The notes under the pieces are model-generated. The model was not told the origin of the DNA. It saw only the letters and a list, made by a program, of their open reading frames with translations, and made no database searches. Below are positions 35,249-38,818 of a stretch of 38,818 nt of DNA, in pieces. The DNA lies in the NCBI RefSeq assembly GCF_001589285.1, contig NZ_JEMA01000572.1, positions 1 to 38,818 on the forward strand, in the 5' to 3' direction. The translations under genes were made by a program, and so were the position numbers. Every line of letters begins with the position of its first letter. Positions within the stretch are counted from its first letter, which is position 1. The DNA comes from Sorangium cellulosum. GTDB lineage: Bacteria; Myxococcota_A; Polyangia; Polyangiales; Polyangiaceae.

Positions 35249-38125
35249 TCACTCGAACGTTGCGCGAACGACGAGAAACTTGTTGTTGAGCTCGAGAGAA
35301 GTGAGCTTCTCGAAGAAGCGAGGATTCCCGAGCTCGTTCGAGAGCGAGCTGGTGCGCCCGTGCTCGGTGACGAAGTAGAAGGTCTTCACGCCCTTCTTCT
35401 TCTGTTCATTGATGTAGTCCTGGAACTTCTTTCCGCTCGACACGAAGACCGGCAGATGGTTGCCGGCATAGAAGTTCTCGCCCTTCCAGTTCATCTGGTA
35501 GGCGACGAGCGGCCCAGGGATCTCCTGGCGCGCGCGCATGTAGGCGAGCAAGGTCTCGCGCTGCCCCCAGTGCGGCGACGTCCGCACGAAGTAGACGTCG
35601 AGCCCCCACGCCGTGAACACGACGGCGAGCGAGAGCAGCGCATAGAGGACGTGACGGCGAAAGCGCGCGACCATCAGCAGCAGACACAGGACCGCCGCGG
35701 CGACGGTGAACGCCCACAGGGTCGCGGAGAAGTCGAGCGACTGCGGCCAGGGACGCTTGTAGTTGTACGTGAACAGGTGCAGCAGCCTGGCCTGGCTCGG
35801 CTGCCCCTCGCGGGCCATCGCGAGGTCACGCCCGACGAAGAAGACCAGGATCGCAGCGCCGATCGCGACCGCGCCGAGCATCGCGCGCTCGTAGACGACC
35901 ACCGCGCTGGAGCGCGCCGACGGCGGCGTCGACGAGGCGTCGCTCCAGCCACGCGCGAGCCGGCGCGCGCCGCCCTCGAGGCGCAGCATGTCGTCGAGCA
36001 GGATCCCGGTGAGCATCGCCGCCGGCGGCACGGCCGGCAGGATGTAGTGGTGGAACTTCGTCAGCATCAGCGAGAAGAGCGCGAAGCCGAAGATGAACCA
36101 CATCGCCAGGAACACCGAGGCGTCGCTCTGGCGGACGTCGGCCGAGCCCGGCCCGCCGGAGGCTCTCCCGTCCCCTGCCGCTGCCCCCTCGCGCCGCCTG
36201 AGCCACCACACGAGCGAGGCGGGCACGAGCCCCGTCCACGGGAACGTCGCGTAGCCGAGCTGCCACACGTAGTAGCGGAAGCTCACGTCGTCGCCCTCGT
36301 TGGTGTCGTGCACGTGCGTGAACGCGCGCTTGAACATGTCGTGGAACAGCAGCCTGTCGGTGAACGGCTGCCCGTGCCGCGCGTACATCGCGACGAACCA
36401 GGGCAACGCCACGCACGCGAGCACGAGCAGCCCGACGGGGATCTCCATCTTGAGCAGGTCGCGATACCGCCGCGAGACGACGACGTAGCCGAGCGCGCAG
36501 AGCACCGGGAGGCCGAAGCCCGCCGGCCCCTTGGCCATCGTGGACAGGGCGGCGAAGAACCACGCCGACAGGAAGAGGAGCCGCTGGACGCGCCGCTCGC
36601 CCCAGCTCGCGTACAGGACGATGCCGAGCGTCTGCGCCCAGATGAGCGCCTGGAGCGCGGGCTGCAGGCCGGGGAGCACGGGCAGCACCGACCGGCAGGC
36701 CTCGTTGCCGGGGAGCCCGCAGTTGCCAGGGGAGCCCGAGCTGAAGACGTCGCCGTGGAGGCGCACGCCGAACGGCGCCGGCTGGATCTCGACGTGCCGC
36801 GAGAGCAGGTAGAGGATCTGCGGCAGCGCGCAGGCGATGATCGCGCCGAGCACGAGGTGGTAGCCGGAGAGGCCTACCTTGAGCACGCCGAGGTCGACCT
36901 CGTAGACGCGCGCCTCGCGCGCCTCGTCGGTGTGGATGCCGAGCAGGAGGAGCGCCATCGCCGCGGCCATCGTCGCGACGAAGGGCATGTCCGTCATGGT
37001 CTGGTGCGAGACCAGGAACCACTGCGGCATCGTCGCGAGGACGACCCCCGCGAGCAGCCCCGCGCGGCGGCTGAAGATCGTCGCGATGGCCTTGTAGAGG
37101 AGGTAAATGGCGATGAGCGTCAGCGCGAAGACGGGCAGCCTGACCGCCCACTCGGGCCACGGCACGCGCCCCTCGGCGACCGCCGAGAGCATCTCCCCCG
37201 ATCGGTAGCGGACGCCGAAGGCCGCCATGGCGAGCGCCTGCATCCAGAAGTCGAGCACCGGCTTCGACCAGAACCAGCCGTCCTGCGCCCACCAGAGCGA
37301 GATCCAGTCGTTCCGCGCGAGGATCTCGCGCGCGACCTCGCCGTAGTGCGTCTCCCACGGATCGATGAGCGAGTGGCTCCCGAGCATGGGCAGGTAGAGC
37401 AGCGTGACGAGGGCGACGAGCCAGAAGCCATGCCGCCGGAGCAGGGGGCGCGGCGCGCCCGCCTCATCGAGGCGACCGGGGCCGAGGCGCTCGCCGATCC
37501 GGAAGGCGCCGGCCACCGCCGTGAGGAACGCGGCAGGGATCGCGACCGCGGGGACCGCCAGCGAGATCAGCGCGGGCGCGCCGTCCCGCGAGAGGGAGAG
37601 CGGCGAGAAGTAGCCCGCCACGCTGAGCGTGATCAGCGCGAGGAACGCGGCGAGCCCGCCCCCGAGCAGCGCGAGCGGGCCGAGGAGATCGCGGATCCCG
37701 ACGCGCGCGGCGACGCGCTCGGGCGGATCGTCGAACGTGCCGAGCAGATCGAGCAGGCCGAGCGTCGCGACGCCGACCCCGAGCGCGCCGAGCGGGACCC
37801 CCCAGCGAAACCGGGGCGCGAGCGCCATCACGACGAACGCGACGAGGGAGCCCGCGGCGAGCGCGGCAGCGCCGCGCCAGCGGAGCGGGTTGCCCAGGGG
37901 AACGAGGCGCTCCTCGCCGGCGTCGGGATCGACGTCGTCCGTGCCGGCTCCGCCGTCGTCCTCCGCCGCCTCGCCCTCCGGAGAAGGAGCGCGCGGCGGA
38001 GCTGCGACGCGCGGCTCGGCGGCGCCGGAGCTCTCCACGCCGCCTGCGGCCGGCTCGTCGCCCGCGGTCATGTCGTCACGGGCGTCCGCGGTCGCGCCGC
38101 TGCTCTTGTCGTGCGTGTCGTTCAT
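35249..38125 (-). CDS. ArnT/PMT-like membrane glycosyltransferase, 958 aa
   Basis: Large multi-pass membrane protein of the GT-C fold (ArnT / protein mannosyltransferase type), which moves a sugar from a polyprenyl-phosphate carrier to a lipid or protein on the periplasmic side. An N-terminal acidic cytoplasmic tail (about 1-72) is followed by about four extra membrane helices (about 80-210). The catalytic first loop follows with IDPWETHYGEVAREILARND and WSKPVLDFWMQALAM, which fits the ArnT pattern (acid..RYAE.AREM...KPPL..W). About ten further helices and a periplasmic C-domain with LVAYQMNWKGENFYAG follow. It is much longer than ArnT (550). The ATG at 38125 has no clear ribosome site. Acceptor and sugar unknown. 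Confidence 0.85.
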   Translation of the reverse strand: MNDTHDKSSGATADARDDMTAGDEPAAGGVESSGAAEPRVAAPPRAPSPEGEAAEDDGGAGTDDVDPDAGEERLVPLGNPLRWRGAAALAAGSLVAFVVMALAPRFRWGVPLGALGVGVATLGLLDLLGTFDDPPERVAARVGIRDLLGPLALLGGGLAAFLALITLSVAGYFSPLSLSRDGAPALISLAVPAVAIPAAFLTAVAGAFRIGERLGPGRLDEAGAPRPLLRRHGFWLVALVTLLYLPMLGSHSLIDPWETHYGEVAREILARNDWISLWWAQDGWFWSKPVLDFWMQALAMAAFGVRYRSGEMLSAVAEGRVPWPEWAVRLPVFALTLIAIYLLYKAIATIFSRRAGLLAGVVLATMPQWFLVSHQTMTDMPFVATMAAAMALLLLGIHTDEAREARVYEVDLGVLKVGLSGYHLVLGAIIACALPQILYLLSRHVEIQPAPFGVRLHGDVFSSGSPGNCGLPGNEACRSVLPVLPGLQPALQALIWAQTLGIVLYASWGERRVQRLLFLSAWFFAALSTMAKGPAGFGLPVLCALGYVVVSRRYRDLLKMEIPVGLLVLACVALPWFVAMYARHGQPFTDRLLFHDMFKRAFTHVHDTNEGDDVSFRYYVWQLGYATFPWTGLVPASLVWWLRRREGAAAGDGRASGGPGSADVRQSDASVFLAMWFIFGFALFSLMLTKFHHYILPAVPPAAMLTGILLDDMLRLEGGARRLARGWSDASSTPPSARSSAVVVYERAMLGAVAIGAAILVFFVGRDLAMAREGQPSQARLLHLFTYNYKRPWPQSLDFSATLWAFTVAAAVLCLLLMVARFRRHVLYALLSLAVVFTAWGLDVYFVRTSPHWGQRETLLAYMRARQEIPGPLVAYQMNWKGENFYAGNHLPVFVSSGKKFQDYINEQKKKGVKTFYFVTEHGRTSSLSNELGNPRFFEKLTSLELNNKFLVVRATFE

Positions 38126-38425
38126 GGCTGCGCCGGACGCGGAACGAGGCGCGGGCCTGGCGTAGCAACTCTACGTCCCCGGGCAAAGCAGCGGCCGCAT
38201 GCTCGCGCGCGACAGACCGCCGCGAGCGCCGGTGGGGCGAGGCCATGCCCCGCGCGAGATCTCCGCGGGGGCTCGCGCGGCTCGACGTGTGATCGATGGG
38301 CTCGTGGGAGCAAGCAACGCGCGGCGCAGGCTGGTACGCCGCGCGCGGCTCGCACACCTCGCCGGGGACCGCCCCGCGCGTGGGAGGCTCGCCGACGACA
38401 GCGGCCGCGCGGCCGCAGCGCGCGG
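38126..38425. other. Intergenic region upstream of the glycosyltransferase gene
   Basis: 300 bases between two minus-strand genes. I see no gene; only a small hairpin CGTAG-CAACT-CTACG (38161-38175) and short GC palindromes such as GGCCGCGCGGCC. The region presumably holds the glycosyltransferase promoter. Confidence 0.45.
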
Positions 38426-38818
38426 CTACTTCGTCAGGCGCGCGATCTCTTCCTTGATGATCGTCTCGGCGAGGACCGGCACGACCTCCCAGACGACGCG
38501 CTCCACGACCTCGCGGGACAGCGCCATCACGGCCTCCACCTGATCGGCGGAGAGGCCGAGGCCCTCGAGCTTGCCCGCCATCTGGCCGTTGACCTGCGCG
38601 GAGGCGGAGGCCGCGACCGCTGCGCCGGACGCCGTCTTCGGCACGCCGGAGACAGGCGTCGGCGAGAAGGCCATCGTCGTCTGCGGCAGGCCCGACGGCG
38701 CGCCGCCCGGCGCCGCCGCCTTGACCGAGGCCTGCGCCGGCGCGGCGCTGGTGGTGGCCGGCGCGTTCGGCGTGTAGATGAGCGTCTTCGCGCGCTGGAG
38801 CGGGCTCGTGGCGGCGCC
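38426..38818 (-). CDS. C-terminal part of a probable response regulator (5' end beyond window)
   Basis: 131 codons are visible and the frame is open to the window edge, so the N-terminus lies outside. The visible start-like ATG at 38674 is internal. Most of the segment is an Ala/Pro/Thr/Gly-rich linker (LQRAKTLIYTPNAPATTSAA and onward). The last 45 residues form an amphipathic helix pair: LGLSADQVEAVMALSREVVE then VVWEVVPVLAETIIKEEIAR. The phrase LSREVVE..VWEVVP.LAE..I..E is, from memory, the end of many myxobacterial receiver-domain proteins, so the missing part is probably a receiver domain. I cannot confirm this from the window. Confidence 0.7.
   Translation of the reverse strand, partial: GAATSPLQRAKTLIYTPNAPATTSAAPAQASVKAAAPGGAPSGLPQTTMAFSPTPVSGVPKTASGAAVAASASAQVNGQMAGKLEGLGLSADQVEAVMALSREVVERVVWEVVPVLAETIIKEEIARLTK

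Noticed and set aside
35034-35378. A 114-residue plus-strand open frame
   Set aside because: No ribosome site or codon bias, and it overlaps the glycosyltransferase end on the other strand.

Overview
The window is very GC-rich (roughly 72-75% by eye), and every solid gene uses G/C-ending codons, so almost all long open frames on the opposite strand are shadows. The gene content points to a myxobacterium of the Sorangium/Polyangiales type. It has two eukaryote-like Ser/Thr kinases, sigma-54, an outer-membrane protein with a proline-rich linker, a protein tail of the kind seen on myxobacterial response regulators, and several proteins I recognise only as family orphans. This placement is inference from gene style, not a database match.

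Layout. 1-6254 is a cell-envelope and metabolism locus. A tail-anchored Ser/Thr kinase is followed on the minus strand by a class A penicillin-binding protein (PBP1A, cut by the window edge). Divergent from them lie pgeF (laccase-domain peptidoglycan editing factor) and a full-length, strikingly eukaryote-like 6-phosphofructo-2-kinase/fructose-2,6-bisphosphatase. 6301-9943 (minus) holds rpoN with two uncharacterised genes behind it. 10291-11650 holds a Crp/Fnr regulator and a receiver-domain protein whose genes converge and overlap by 47 bases. 12198-17414 (plus) is a housekeeping run: tRNA-Leu(UAG), secA, a TalC/FSA-type transaldolase, ybeY and an HU-like protein. 17401-20208 (minus) holds lnt and an outer-membrane beta-barrel protein. 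20444-24591 (plus) holds an RlmI-like rRNA methyltransferase, a HAD phosphatase and a second Ser/Thr kinase with an unassigned C-terminal domain. A double zinc-ribbon protein (minus) follows. 25715-30893 (plus) holds a KOW-domain orphan and a heterodimeric ABC exporter. 30993-34917 is a tetrapyrrole locus: hemB with a trailing lipoprotein gene, a GYF_2-domain gene and a divergent cobA-hemD fusion. The window ends with a large ArnT/PMT-like glycosyltransferase and the C-terminal part of a probable response regulator, both minus.

Most interesting idea. The cytoplasmic tail of PBP1A carries nine tandem heptads of the type PPRRASE. Six of them have a basic residue pair or near-pair two or three positions before a Ser, which is the classic basophilic kinase acceptor pattern. 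The gene just upstream on the same strand encodes a membrane-anchored Ser/Thr kinase, and the divergent gene is a peptidoglycan editing factor. This suggests a kinase that tunes a peptidoglycan synthase through a multisite phospho-tail. The second strong point is the bifunctional PFKFB-type enzyme, which implies fructose-2,6-bisphosphate metabolism in a bacterium. Smaller points are complementary degenerate ATP sites in the ABC pair, tandem hairpins in front of the second kinase, and overlapping divergent promoters between cobA-hemD and the GYF gene.
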